DNA of 64,000 bases from JANQPC01 sp039208375. GTDB taxonomy: Bacteria; Pseudomonadota; Alphaproteobacteria; Rhodobacterales; Rhodobacteraceae. Under the pieces are notes generated by a model. The model did not search any database. It saw only the letters and a program-made list of their open reading frames with translations, and was not told where the DNA came from. The stretch covers positions 1 through 64,000 of the forward strand of contig JBCCRC010000013.1 in assembly GCA_039208375.1 (NCBI GenBank), read 5' to 3'. Made by a program: the position numbers and the translations under genes. Below, one piece after another: positions 1 to 7,782 of the stretch. How positions within the stretch are numbered: position 1 is the first letter of the stretch; every line of letters begins with the position of its first letter.

Positions 1-749
1 AGCTTCTGCGCTTCGACATGTCGGAATATATGGAGAAGCATGCCGTCTCGCGCCTGATCGGCGCACCGCCGGGCTACGTGGGCTTCGATCAGGGCGGGTT
101 GCTGACCGACGGGGTGGATCAGCACCCCCATAGCGTGCTGCTCCTGGACGAGATCGAGAAGGCGCACCCGGATGTCTACAACATCCTGCTGCAGGTGATG
201 GATCACGGGAAGCTCACCGATCACAACGGCCGCCAGGTGGATTTCCGCAATGTGATCCTGATCATGACGTCGAACGCAGGGGCCGCCGAACAGGCCAAGG
301 AAGCGATTGGCTTCGGGCGCGATCGGCGCGAGGGCGAGGATACCGCCGCGATCGAGCGCACGTTTACGCCGGAATTCCGCAACCGTCTCGATGCGGTGAT
401 CAGCTTCGCGCCGCTCTCGAAGGATGTTATCCTTCAAGTCGTCGAGAAGTTCGTGCTGCAACTGGAAGCCCAGCTTCTGGACCGCAACGTTACGATCGAG
501 CTCACCAAGCCCGCTGCCGAGTGGTTGGGTGACAAGGGGTATGACGACAAGATGGGTGCACGCCCGCTGGGCCGCGTGATCCAGGAGCATATCAAAAAGC
601 CTCTTGCCGAAGAGCTGCTCTTTGGCAAGCTCGCTAAGGGTGGGTTGGTCAAGGTGGGCGTCAAGAACGGCGAGATCGATCTCAGGATCGAACCGCCAGA
701 GGCGCGCCGGCTTTCGTCGAAGAAGCCGCCCTTGCTGACGGCAGACTGA
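1..749 (+). CDS. clpA: ATP-dependent Clp protease ATP-binding subunit ClpA, C-terminal part (5' cut by window)
   Basis: Unfoldase partner of the ClpP protease; it unfolds substrates and feeds them to ClpP in the cytoplasm. The window begins inside the second AAA+ module; the first complete codon is at position 3. Visible in order are the GAPPGYVG pore loop, Walker B (VLLLDEIEKAHP), sensor 1 (IMTSNAG), an IGF tripeptide near nt 310 that matches the ClpP-docking loop, and sensor 2 (GARPLGRVIQ). The IGF loop and lack of a ClpB-type middle region in what is visible favour ClpA over ClpB. About 245 residues remain, followed by a strong terminator. The upstream gene is outside the window; clpS is the usual neighbour in this group. 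Confidence 0.95.
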   Translation, partial: LLRFDMSEYMEKHAVSRLIGAPPGYVGFDQGGLLTDGVDQHPHSVLLLDEIEKAHPDVYNILLQVMDHGKLTDHNGRQVDFRNVILIMTSNAGAAEQAKEAIGFGRDRREGEDTAAIERTFTPEFRNRLDAVISFAPLSKDVILQVVEKFVLQLEAQLLDRNVTIELTKPAAEWLGDKGYDDKMGARPLGRVIQEHIKKPLAEELLFGKLAKGGLVKVGVKNGEIDLRIEPPEARRLSSKKPPLLTAD

Positions 750-755
750 TCCCCG

Positions 756-783
756 AAACCCCCGCCCCGCGCGGGGGTTTTTC
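756..783 (+). terminator. Rho-independent terminator after clpA
   Basis: A perfect 10-bp stem (756-765 with 771-780), 5-nt loop, arms ending in AAA/TTT, then a T-rich tail. It lies 7 nt after the clpA stop. Confidence 0.9.
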
Positions 784-846
784 TTTGCTCCGGAAGGTTT
801 GCCGCAGGTGGTTGGCACCCCTCGCTTGCGCCCTATTCTCTCGCGT

Positions 847-1236
847 ATGAAAAACGACACGACCGTTATCTACAATGGCGCCTGCCCGATTTGCTCGCGC
901 GAGATTGCGCATTACCTTGCGCGGGTCGAAAAACACGGCGCACCTTTGCGGTTTGCTGACCTGAACGAGGCCGATCTCGAACACTACGGGCTAACCTCGG
1001 ATGACGCCGCGCGGCGGCTCTACGTGACCGAAAACGGTCAGCTTCTTTCCGGCACTGACGCCTTTCTGGCACTTTGGCGCCATACGCCTGGATACGGTTG
1101 GCTCGCTCGGATCGTGGGCCTGCCAGGCATTCGCCAGATCGCCGGGTTCGTCTATGACCGTGCGCTCGCACCTATGCTCTATGCCGCCCATCGCCGCCGC
1201 CAAGCCCGCCTTGCAGGGCCAGAAGCAAAGGGCTAG
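847..1236 (+). CDS. DCC-family (DUF393) thiol-disulfide oxidoreductase-like protein
   Basis: A 129-residue protein of the DUF393/DCC family, small thioredoxin-like proteins presumed to act in redox chemistry but with little direct biochemistry. The family signature is at the N-terminus: after a short strand (VIYNGAC) the CPIC pair is at Cys13 and Cys16, followed by a helix. The C-terminal half has the family's hydrophobic segment and basic tail (HRRRQAR). An in-frame codon at 799 would add 16 residues with no family resemblance, so the ATG at 847 is preferred. It follows the clpA terminator and is probably transcribed separately. Family assignment is firm; function is not. Confidence 0.85.
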   Translation: MKNDTTVIYNGACPICSREIAHYLARVEKHGAPLRFADLNEADLEHYGLTSDDAARRLYVTENGQLLSGTDAFLALWRHTPGYGWLARIVGLPGIRQIAGFVYDRALAPMLYAAHRRRQARLAGPEAKG

Positions 1237-1265
1237 TCCGGGCCGAGACCGGTTACGGGGGCCCC

Positions 1266-1511
1266 ATGTTCACCATCGAGCACACTTTTGATGCCACCGT
1301 CATCACGCTGATCGACGATCCGGCAGGCCACCGACAGGAAGACGTGACGGTGAATGCGTTTGAGGATTGTGTAACGCTCGAACAGCTTGATCCACGAACG
1401 GATCAGGTGCGCACTGTAACGCTCTCACTGGCCCAGGTGCGCGACCTGGCCGCCGCACTCGATCTGCCCGAAGGGATTTACGCCCAACGCCCACGCCCGC
1501 CCGCTGGGTGA
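1266..1511 (+). CDS. Small conserved-looking protein of unknown function (81 aa)
   Basis: Acidic 81-residue protein with alternating strand-like and helix-like stretches (VTVNAFEDCVTLEQ, then VRDLAAALDL). No known domain is recognised and there is no signal peptide or membrane segment. It starts 29 nt after the DCC gene on the same strand, so the two are probably co-transcribed. The balanced composition and lack of Arg/Pro/Ser shadow bias suggest a real gene. I have the impression that similar proteins occur in other Rhodobacteraceae, but this is memory, not a search. Its body overlaps, on the opposite strand, the last 60 or so codons of the neighbouring EamA transporter. At least one of the two reading frames in that overlap must be recently acquired or non-functional. 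Confidence 0.65.
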   Translation: MFTIEHTFDATVITLIDDPAGHRQEDVTVNAFEDCVTLEQLDPRTDQVRTVTLSLAQVRDLAAALDLPEGIYAQRPRPPAG

Positions 1512-2355
1512 GGATAACCCCGGCAATCACCAAGAGAAGGCCGATTTTACCGACGGCGCTCACCGGCTCGCCTAGAACACCTAGCGCCAGAAGAAGGGTA
1601 AAGATGGGCACGAGGTTCATAAACACTCCGGCGCGCGCCGGCCCTATCGCCCGCACCCCGCGCTGCCATGCCGTGAAGGCCAGTAGCGAAGCCCCAAGGC
1701 CGAGATAAACCATCGCGCCAAGCGCCTCCACGGTAAGCGCGCGCTCCAACGCCAATGCGCCCGAAGCGAAGGCGATCGGCACCATGATAAGCACCCCGAT
1801 CCAAACCGAAAGGCCAAGGCACAGCACCGCATCGCCGGAAATCCGCAGGTGGCCCAGAAGGCATGTGTATAGCGCCCAAAGCACCGTCGCGGCCCCAGCC
1901 AGGGCAAGGCCCGCAAAGGACGAACTTGCGCCAATTGCCCCGCCGACCACCAGCAGCACGCCGCCAACGGATAGCAATAGACCGATCCATTGGGCCCGTG
2001 CGAAACGCTCGCCCCCAAGCCGCGCCGCGATCAACACCACGAGGATGGGGTTGAAGGCAAATAGGCTCACGACCGCCGCCGCCCCTGCCCGCGCCAAAGC
2101 AAAGTAAAGCACTGTGTTGAAGAGAACGATGCCCAAGATCGCCAGCACCGTGAGCTCCTTCCACGCCGTGCGCAGGATCGCAGCAGCGTCCGGGGCGCGC
2201 GCAACGATCACAGGTGCGATACACAGCGCTGCGATCGACCACCGAATTGTATTCAGCCCCAAGGGCGAAATTTCCCCGGCCACGGCCCGCCCGATGACAA
2301 AGTTGCCTGCCCATAGCAAGGGGGCAAGCGTAACAAGCGCGTAGCCAGCCCGCAT
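1303..2355 (-). CDS. EamA/DMT-superfamily transporter with an anomalous C-terminal extension
   Basis: Inner-membrane drug/metabolite transporter of the 10-TM EamA type, two repeats of five helices; the substrate is unknown. Hydrophobic helices run from residue 3 to about 290, with family features such as PLLWAGNFVIGR at the start of repeat 1 and ALLEPV/GEPVSAVG-like turns near the end of repeat 2. After about residue 290 (GVILTQRAG) the sequence turns into about 60 Arg/Pro-rich residues that are antisense to the 81-aa gene at 1266-1511. A TAA in an adjacent frame at 1478-1480 would end the protein where family members normally end, so a small frameshift may have exposed the tail. The transporter call is firm; the true C-terminus is doubtful. 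Confidence 0.85.
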   Translation of the reverse strand: MRAGYALVTLAPLLWAGNFVIGRAVAGEISPLGLNTIRWSIAALCIAPVIVARAPDAAAILRTAWKELTVLAILGIVLFNTVLYFALARAGAAAVVSLFAFNPILVVLIAARLGGERFARAQWIGLLLSVGGVLLVVGGAIGASSSFAGLALAGAATVLWALYTCLLGHLRISGDAVLCLGLSVWIGVLIMVPIAFASGALALERALTVEALGAMVYLGLGASLLAFTAWQRGVRAIGPARAGVFMNLVPIFTLLLALGVLGEPVSAVGKIGLLLVIAGVILTQRAGVGVGRKSLRADRVRRPGRAPGPVRALQCAPDPFVDQAVRALHNPQTHSPSRLPVGGLPDRRSA

Positions 2356-2652
2356 GGAAACGTCCGATCTTTCAAGAGGGTGCGCGCCAAGCTGCCGCGC
2401 GATGTCTGCTAGGCCGAGGGTGCCCGAATGCCGGCCTCGTTCAAGGCCCGCGCCGGCGGATTAACGAGTTTAGCGCGGATTTAACGGGCGTCTGAATGGG
2501 CAAGTAGATAGGCAATCATGGTGCCCCACCGCCGCGCGGCTTTTTCAGACAAACGGGGCGCGGCGGAGGATCGCGAAAGGCGCTGCACCGCCCCAAAAAG
2601 CTTGAAATCGGACAGCACTGGGCCGATGTGGAAGGGGCTGAACGGAGACACA

Positions 2653-3222
2653 ATGCCAAACCCAAATCACGCTGCCCTCGATTTTCTGCTGACCCGCCGC
2701 TCGCGGCCCGCAAAAACGCTGGGCCTTCCCGTGCCAGCACCAGACGAGGTTCGCACGATCCTGACCGCTGCGGCGCGCACGCCCGATCATGGCAAACTGG
2801 AGCCATGGCGGTTTCTTGTGCTTGAGCGCGCGGCACTGGAGCGGTTGGCCACAGCCGTGCCGGCCCGGGCTTCGGAGCTTGGCGTAGAGCCCGAAAAAAT
2901 GCAGGCGCAATTCGCGCAGGCGCATCTGGCGGTGGCGGTGATTTCATCGCCGAAGCCTTCCGACAAAATCCCGCAGGCCGAGCAGGTACTTTCGGCCGGC
3001 GCGGTGTGTCTTGCGCTTCTGAACGCAGCCCTCGCCTCAGGTTGGGGCGCAAATTGGCTCACAGGGTGGGCTGCGCATGACCGCACCTTTGTGGCCGAGC
3101 ATCTTGGGCTGGCAGAGTTGGAAAGGGTTGCAGGCTTCATCCATCTCGGCACTGAGAGCAATGCGCCGCCGGAACGCCCGCGCCCGGATCTTGATGCGAT
3201 CACAACCTGGGTGTCGGCGTGA
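2653..3222 (+). CDS. Nitroreductase-family FMN flavoprotein
   Basis: Predicted NAD(P)H-dependent, FMN-binding oxidoreductase of the nitroreductase fold, 189 residues, cytoplasmic. It shows the N-terminal RRS motif used in FMN phosphate contact, a HGKLEPWRF segment like that of the YdjA-type subfamily, and a conserved Trp-rich stretch (GWGANWLTGW) near residue 140. The start is set at the ATG at 2653 because it has a GGAG Shine-Dalgarno sequence a few bases upstream and begins just before the domain. A longer in-frame reading from 2518 adds 45 basic residues without homology-like features. It overlaps the next gene by GTGA, so the two are translationally coupled. Physiological substrate unknown. 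Confidence 0.85.
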   Translation: MPNPNHAALDFLLTRRSRPAKTLGLPVPAPDEVRTILTAAARTPDHGKLEPWRFLVLERAALERLATAVPARASELGVEPEKMQAQFAQAHLAVAVISSPKPSDKIPQAEQVLSAGAVCLALLNAALASGWGANWLTGWAAHDRTFVAEHLGLAELERVAGFIHLGTESNAPPERPRPDLDAITTWVSA

Positions 3223-3917
3223 TCTTCGATGCGTTTTTTAAGGCGCTCGGCCAGATCGCCGATCCGCGCTTTCGCCGCGTTGTAGGCCTGGGCCTGGGCT
3301 TGACCGTGGCGCTTCTGATCGCGGTCTATGCGGTGTTCCTTTGGTTTCTGAACTGGATCACGCCTGACACCTTCACGATCCCGTTCTTGGGAGAGGTCAA
3401 CTGGGTGGATGACCTGCTGTCTGGCGCCTCGATTCTGTTCATGCTGTTCCTCTCAGTATTCCTGATGATCCCTGTGGCGTCGGCCTTCACGTCGCTGTTT
3501 CTCGATGACGTGGCCGATGCGGTGGAGGCGGAGCATTTCCCAAGCCTTACGCCGGCCCCGCGCGTGAGCTTTATGGACGGGCTGCGCGATAGCGTGAATT
3601 TCATTGGTGTCTTGATAGCTGCCAATATTTGCATGCTCTTCGTCTATGTTTTCATGGGACCATTCGCACCGCTGGGCTTCATTGCCCTGAACGGCTTCCT
3701 GCTCGGCCGCGAATACTTTCAGCTGATCGCCATGCGGCGGCTTGGGCGAGACGGCGCCAAGGCCGCGCGCAAACGCCATGCGGCACAGATCTGGATGGCC
3801 GGCGCGCTAATGGCTGCGCCGCTAACGATCCCTATCCTGAACCTCATCGTGCCGGTTATCGGGGCGGCAACGTTCACGCATATCTTCCACAAACTCGAAG
3901 GCGGGCGCCCGGCCTAA
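3219..3917 (+). CDS. EI24-domain (CysZ-like) membrane protein
   Basis: Inner-membrane protein of 232 residues in the EI24/CysZ-like family. Four main hydrophobic segments are visible at about residues 22-47, 68-90, 125-155 and 190-220, separated by an amphipathic loop. Family members include the sulfate-linked CysZ, but alphaproteobacterial EI24 proteins are mostly unassigned, so a sulfate role is not claimed here even though sulfur-assimilation genes occur elsewhere in the window. The GTG start overlaps the nitroreductase stop (GTGA). At the 3' end its TAA shares 4 nt with the TAG of the convergent SDR gene. Confidence 0.8.
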   Translation: MIFDAFFKALGQIADPRFRRVVGLGLGLTVALLIAVYAVFLWFLNWITPDTFTIPFLGEVNWVDDLLSGASILFMLFLSVFLMIPVASAFTSLFLDDVADAVEAEHFPSLTPAPRVSFMDGLRDSVNFIGVLIAANICMLFVYVFMGPFAPLGFIALNGFLLGREYFQLIAMRRLGRDGAKAARKRHAAQIWMAGALMAAPLTIPILNLIVPVIGAATFTHIFHKLEGGRPA

Positions 3918-4753
3918 TCGGTCGCAATGAACGCCGCGAAGGCATCGGCATAGTCGGGATGCCAGCGGGAAAGTGCGGGGCGATTTTCGATGAGGTCGCC
4001 CGCAGCCCAGGCAATGCGTTTTTCGTCCAGCGAGCGGGGCACATCGTTGTCTGGACAAAGAAGGTAGAAGTCGCCGGCCTGCCAGCGCTCTATCGCGAAA
4101 TCGGCAAGCTCATCCGCCGTCCAAGCCCCGGCGGGCTTTTCGGTGCGGCCGCGTGCCGTGAGCCCAGTATAGACGAAACCGGGAACCAGCAGATGCGCCG
4201 TCAGATGCGCCCCCGTTCCTGAACGCAATTCATGCGCCAATGCCTCTGTAAACGCCTTCACGCCCGCCTTGGCCACATTATAGGCCGGGTCGCCCGGAGG
4301 CGTTGTGATCCCCTGTTTTGAGCCGGTGTTGATGATCGCGCCTGGTCGGCCCCGCGTGATCATCCGCGGAGCAAACACTTGCGTGCCGTGGATAACGCCG
4401 CGCAGGTTGACCGACAATACCGCCTCCCACGCATCGGGATCGCCAAAGAGCGCGCTGCCGGGCTGGATCCCGGCGTTGTTGATGAGGATATCGACCCCAC
4501 CGAGTTCCCGCGCAACCTCCGCCTCCAGCGCGGAAAGCGCCGCGCGATCGGCGACATTCACCTGCCGCGCCATCACAGCGCGCGCGCCCGCCGCTTCAAG
4601 CCGCCCGGCAGATGTTTCGAGATCATCGGAGAGATCCGCAATCACCACCGCCATCCCGGACGCGGCAAACCGTTCCCCTAGAGCCAGCCCGATGCCCGCA
4701 GCGCCGCCAGTGATGAGTGCGACGGACCCGTCCGTGAATGCCGGATGTGCCAT
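3914..4753 (-). CDS. SDR-family NAD(P)-dependent oxidoreductase
   Basis: Classical short-chain dehydrogenase, 279 residues. Visible features are the Rossmann glycine motif (TGGAAGIG) near residue 15, NNAG near residue 90, a serine in the NTGSKQG segment, and the catalytic YNVAK. The C-terminal third (about 60 residues past the usual core) is long for the family and rich in aromatic residues, and probably shapes the substrate pocket. It starts 2 nt after the DUF1467 stop and ends the run epimerase - DUF1467 - SDR on the minus strand. The substrate cannot be inferred from that context. Confidence 0.85.
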   Translation of the reverse strand: MAHPAFTDGSVALITGGAAGIGLALGERFAASGMAVVIADLSDDLETSAGRLEAAGARAVMARQVNVADRAALSALEAEVARELGGVDILINNAGIQPGSALFGDPDAWEAVLSVNLRGVIHGTQVFAPRMITRGRPGAIINTGSKQGITTPPGDPAYNVAKAGVKAFTEALAHELRSGTGAHLTAHLLVPGFVYTGLTARGRTEKPAGAWTADELADFAIERWQAGDFYLLCPDNDVPRSLDEKRIAWAAGDLIENRPALSRWHPDYADAFAAFIATD

Positions 4754-4755
4754 GG

Positions 4756-5040
4756 CTATCCCTCCGCCGCAGGTGGCCCCATACGTTCGAACCAGTCGAT
4801 ATCACGCACGCTAATCACGCCGGAGAGAATGATCGCCGCAACGATCACCCAGATCACCGCGCTGATCATCGTGACCAACCGCGCCTTTCGGCCCATGTTC
4901 AGGTTGGCTGGCGCCGATGCGGGCGTGCCGGGCGTGATATCACCCCGATCGCCCTGGGTTTCCAACCGGATCGGCAGCACAATGAAAAGCACCAGAAACC
5001 AGATCACGGCGTAGAGCACGAGGCCCGCAACGATTCCCAT
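4756..5040 (-). CDS. DUF1467-family small membrane protein
   Basis: A 94-residue protein with two hydrophobic segments, near residues 3-25 (GIVAGLVLYAVIWFLVLFIV) and 57-77, separated by a polar loop rich in Gly/Pro/Asp. This matches the alphaproteobacterial DUF1467 family of two-TM proteins of unknown function. The ATG at 5040 overlaps the stop of the epimerase gene (ATGA). An in-frame TTG directly upstream would add one residue and is less likely. The constant neighbourhood with methylmalonyl-CoA epimerase is, to my knowledge, common in this group, but the meaning is unknown. Confidence 0.85.
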   Translation of the reverse strand: MGIVAGLVLYAVIWFLVLFIVLPIRLETQGDRGDITPGTPASAPANLNMGRKARLVTMISAVIWVIVAAIILSGVISVRDIDWFERMGPPAAEG

Positions 5041-5444
5041 CAAATCTGCTCCAACTCGACAAGCGTGCCGGTGAAATCCTTAGGGTGCAGGAACAGCACG
5101 GGCTTGCCATGGGCGCCGATTTTGGGCTCGCCATCCCCCAGCACCCGCGCGCCCGACGCACGCAGCTTGTCGCGCGCGGCTAAGATGTCTTCCACCTCGT
5201 AACACACGTGATGGATGCCGCCCGAGGGGTTCTTCTCCAGAAACCCGGCGATTGGGGAGCCTTCACCGAGCGGGTGCAAAAGCTCGATCTTAGTGTTGGG
5301 CAGCTCGATAAAAACAACCGTGACGCCGTGATCCGGCTCGTCCTGCGGCGCACCGACGGCGGCACCAAGGGTTCCACGATATTGCTCGGCCGCCGCATCA
5401 AGATCCGGCACAGCGATTGCCACATGATTGAGCCGCCCGATCAT
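5040..5444 (-). CDS. mce: Methylmalonyl-CoA epimerase
   Basis: Interconverts (R)- and (S)-methylmalonyl-CoA, linking propionyl-CoA carboxylase to methylmalonyl-CoA mutase; cytoplasmic, metal-dependent, VOC fold. 134 residues is the usual length. Two beta-alpha-beta-beta-beta modules are visible: the first starts LNHVAIAV with the metal-binding His7, and the second starts GIHHVCYEV; a C-terminal TLVELEQI supplies the final Glu ligand. The specific SGGIHHVCYEV and FLHPKDFTGTLVELEQ segments separate this from generic glyoxalases. It is the first gene of a three-gene run. In this group it serves propionate and ethylmalonyl-CoA-pathway carbon. Confidence 0.93.
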   Translation of the reverse strand: MIGRLNHVAIAVPDLDAAAEQYRGTLGAAVGAPQDEPDHGVTVVFIELPNTKIELLHPLGEGSPIAGFLEKNPSGGIHHVCYEVEDILAARDKLRASGARVLGDGEPKIGAHGKPVLFLHPKDFTGTLVELEQI

Positions 5445-5578
5445 GCTTCCACTCCCGCATCAAACACCGCGCCCGGTTATGGGCGCCGTGGCGCTTGGGT
5501 GCAAGAGCCGCAGTCTGCGTTAACGAGGTATTCACCGCGAGCAGTCACCTTGGCAGGCAAGCGTTCAGGAGATCGGAC

Positions 5579-6298
5579 ATGCCGGACCAGATCCATGAAG
5601 CCCTGCCACCGCCCCGCGCCACCGCCGAAAGGCCGCTTCTGGGGCAAACAGTGCTTGTTGTCGAAGACAGCCGCTTTGCCTCAGAGGCCCTTCGCCTGAT
5701 GTGCCAGCGCTCTGGCGCCCGCATCCGGCGGGCTGACAGCCTGCGGGCGGCTGCGCGGCACCTGGCGACGTATCGGCCTTCGGTGGCCATCATCGACGCG
5801 GGCCTGCCTGACGGCTCCGGCCTCACCCTGATTGCAGAGCTTGCGGTGGCACAACCGCGGATTTCGGTGATCCTTGCTAGCTCTGGTGATGCGGAGATCG
5901 AGAAGGACGCGCTTGAGGCGGGCGCGGATGGGTTTCTCCCCAAGCCGCTGAACAGCGTCGCAGCGTTTCAGGCCGCCGTGCTTGCCCACCTGCCGGCCGA
6001 GGCGCGGCCAAACGGCCCGCGGGCAGCGGACGGAACGCGGGTCTCTCCGGACGGGCTGGCGTTTCACGACGATCTTGCACGAGCCGCGAAGGTAGCAGGG
6101 GCAGAACAGGACTCCCGCACGCTGGGATACCTCGCGCAATTTCTCGGCGGCCTTGGCCGAAGCGCCGGTGACCGCGCGCTTGAAGAGGCGGCGAGCGAGC
6201 TTGCAGGCGCGCTTCGGCAGGGGCGCAAGCCAGAACCCTCACTCAATCACCTGACGGGGCTCGTGAACGCCCGGCTCGAGCAGCGCCGCGCGGTTTAA
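5579..6298 (+). CDS. Response regulator with receiver domain and non-DNA-binding C-terminal helical region
   Basis: A 239-residue protein. Residues 22-135 form a receiver domain with acidic pair Glu29/Asp30, phospho-acceptor Asp73 (IIDAGLPDGSG), Ser101/102 and Lys122 (LPKPLN), so all phosphorelay residues are present. The remaining hundred residues are helical and Ala/Leu-rich, without an HTH, GGDEF, EAL or histidine-kinase motif. They do not show a clear Hpt histidine in a canonical setting. The start at 5579 has AGGAG about 8 nt upstream; an in-frame start at 5495 has none. No cognate kinase lies nearby, so it is an orphan. Output unknown. Confidence 0.85.
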   Translation: MPDQIHEALPPPRATAERPLLGQTVLVVEDSRFASEALRLMCQRSGARIRRADSLRAAARHLATYRPSVAIIDAGLPDGSGLTLIAELAVAQPRISVILASSGDAEIEKDALEAGADGFLPKPLNSVAAFQAAVLAHLPAEARPNGPRAADGTRVSPDGLAFHDDLARAAKVAGAEQDSRTLGYLAQFLGGLGRSAGDRALEEAASELAGALRQGRKPEPSLNHLTGLVNARLEQRRAV

Positions 6299-6352
6299 CG
6301 CGGCACTTAGCGTTGAACTTCCGAGTTCGGAGACGGGGTGATCACTGCTGCA
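6298..6352 (-). other. 5S-rRNA-like fragment (possible remnant)
   Basis: Read on the minus strand, the segment containing CCGAACTCGGAAG and the bases on either side resembles the loop B-C-helix III part of bacterial 5S rRNA. The rest of a 5S gene, including the 3' helix with the CTCTCCCA-type complement, is absent, and no 16S or 23S is nearby. It starts at the stop codon of the response regulator. It could be a decayed copy or a chance resemblance; the call rests on by-eye similarity only. Confidence 0.25.
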
Positions 6353-6977
6353 CCGGTCCCCGACCCGAGCCAATCTGGCGGGCATGGCGCGCGGCGCACC
6401 CTCCGCCCATCGCGTTGCCCTAGGCGCTTGGTTTGAGCCGTGCGCCGATGGTCCAAAACCGCCACAACGCACGGCCGTGGCCTTGGCCACTTTGCCGCTC
6501 ATCTCACGCGCCACCCGTGCGGATTGGATTGAGTCATTCACCGATTCTTTCGAACCCAAACAACGCAAAACCACGGCTTCGACGCCTTGCCGCTCATCTC
6601 ACGCGCCACCCGTGGGGTTTGTGTAGCGCTTTGCACCGATGGCCTTATGCCGAAACGGGCACGGACGCCGCCATCAAAGGCGAACGAGGGACGGCCCAAG
6701 CCGCGGTCGCCCGGCACCCCGGAAGGCGGCTTGTACCACTTGGCAACGTCCGGATCCGGCCGAGCGCCCACAGAGCCTTTCGCGCCGTACTGAGGAAAGT
6801 GTTACGACTGCCACTCTGCGATCATTCGCAAGTCCCGACGCGTCCACTCGGCATTCCCACCCGGCTCAGAGGCGAAGCCCCCGGTTTTCACGCGCCTTCG
6901 CCGAGCCGTACCATTGGCTTTTTCCGGCGGGGTGCCCACGCGGTTGCGACCACCGGCCCGGCAGACAAACGCGCGCG
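6299..6977. other. 679-bp stretch without a convincing gene
   Basis: No reading frame here has the composition of a real protein; the candidates are Arg/Pro/Ser-rich and overlap in all frames. It holds the 5S-like fragment at its left end and degenerate repeats of 95-bp period in the middle. The right part (6640-6977) shows nothing I can name. The stretch is much longer than the other spacers of the window and looks like a site of past rearrangement. Confidence 0.6.
6492..6614. repeat. Pair of perfect 28-bp direct repeats within degenerate 95-bp units
   Basis: Identical 28-mers occupy 6492-6519 and 6587-6614, so the period is 95 bp. The 67 bp between them and the sequence on either side are also loosely alike: a shared CACCGATGG/CGCCGATGG-like block, an AAACAACGCA/CCACAACGCA block and an ACGGC block. 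This suggests about three decayed tandem units from about 6425 to 6690. On the minus strand both copies read as RVAREMSGK in different frames. Too few copies and too long a spacer for a CRISPR. Confidence 0.75.
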
Positions 6978-7718
6978 TTATCGGGCCGGACCGGCGAGAT
7001 GCGGGTCAGCGCGCACCAGAATATCTCGCGTCAATTCGCTGAGTGCGATGATCTGCCGCCCGTCTGCATCAAAGTTGCCCGGGTCGAGCCAGGCGCGATA
7101 AGCATCACGCAACGCCGGCCACTCTGCATCAATCGCGGCAAACCAAGCCGTATCGCGGTTGCGGCCCTTTATGACCGTTGCCTGGCGGAACACGCCCTCG
7201 AAACTCAGCCCAAGGCGTACGGCGGCGCGGCGTGACGCGCGGTTCAGCGCGTTGCACTTCCATTCGAAGCGCCGATAACCCGCCTCGAACGCCCAACCGA
7301 TCATCAGCACCATGGCTTCAGTGGCCGTGCGGCTTTGCTGCAGGCGCGGTGACAGGCAGATATGGCCAAGTTCGATCGAGCCATTTTCTGGCGCAATACG
7401 CAAATAGCTCAATACCCCTGCCGCGGCGCCATCCGCCCCATCACAGGCGGCAAAAAACATCGGATCGTCTATGAGCTCATGATCCTTCACCCACCGGTGA
7501 TAGGCGGCAGCAGAGGCAAACGGGCCATAGGGCATGTAATCCCAAACGCTCGGATCGGCACCGAACGCGTTATGCAATGGGCCGGCATGATCGTGGGCAT
7601 CCAGCGGCTCCAACCGCACGTAGTGGCCCTGCATCACCTGCCGCGGCGGCAGTGGCGGTGGGCCCCAACCGGGAACAGGTTGGCCCATTGGCCGATCGTT
7701 CGGTGTCATTTGATCCAT
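6978..7718 (-). CDS. GNAT-family N-acetyltransferase (RimJ/RimL-like)
   Basis: A 246-residue acyltransferase using acetyl-CoA; the acceptor is unknown. The domain starts near residue 30 with GHYVRLEPLDAHDH, typical of the Acetyltransf_3 (RimJ/RimL) group. The IELGHICLSPRLQQSRTATEA stretch carries the strand-4 region and acetyl-CoA pyrophosphate-binding loop, and it is followed by FEWKCNALNRASRRAAVRLGLSFEG. That pattern is common in family members annotated as small-molecule or protein N-acetyltransferases. The start at 7718 gives the natural length; longer in-frame readings up to 7901 add unrelated residues. Flanked by the non-coding patch downstream and the DUF1501 gene upstream on the same strand. 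Confidence 0.88.
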   Translation of the reverse strand: MDQMTPNDRPMGQPVPGWGPPPLPPRQVMQGHYVRLEPLDAHDHAGPLHNAFGADPSVWDYMPYGPFASAAAYHRWVKDHELIDDPMFFAACDGADGAAAGVLSYLRIAPENGSIELGHICLSPRLQQSRTATEAMVLMIGWAFEAGYRRFEWKCNALNRASRRAAVRLGLSFEGVFRQATVIKGRNRDTAWFAAIDAEWPALRDAYRAWLDPGNFDADGRQIIALSELTRDILVRADPHLAGPAR

Positions 7719-7782
7719 GTGCCCCTCTTCCGCCCTTAGGTAGCAGGCGTTAGGCCCAAAGGGCAGCCGGAATTCTGTGAGG

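Noticed and set aside
2470..2484. CtrA box upstream of the nitroreductase (TTAG-N7-TTAA)
   Set aside because: One half-site is imperfect and it is 169 bp from a gene with no CtrA link.
6492..6614. CRISPR array
   Set aside because: Only two repeat copies, 67-bp spacing, no cas genes in the window.
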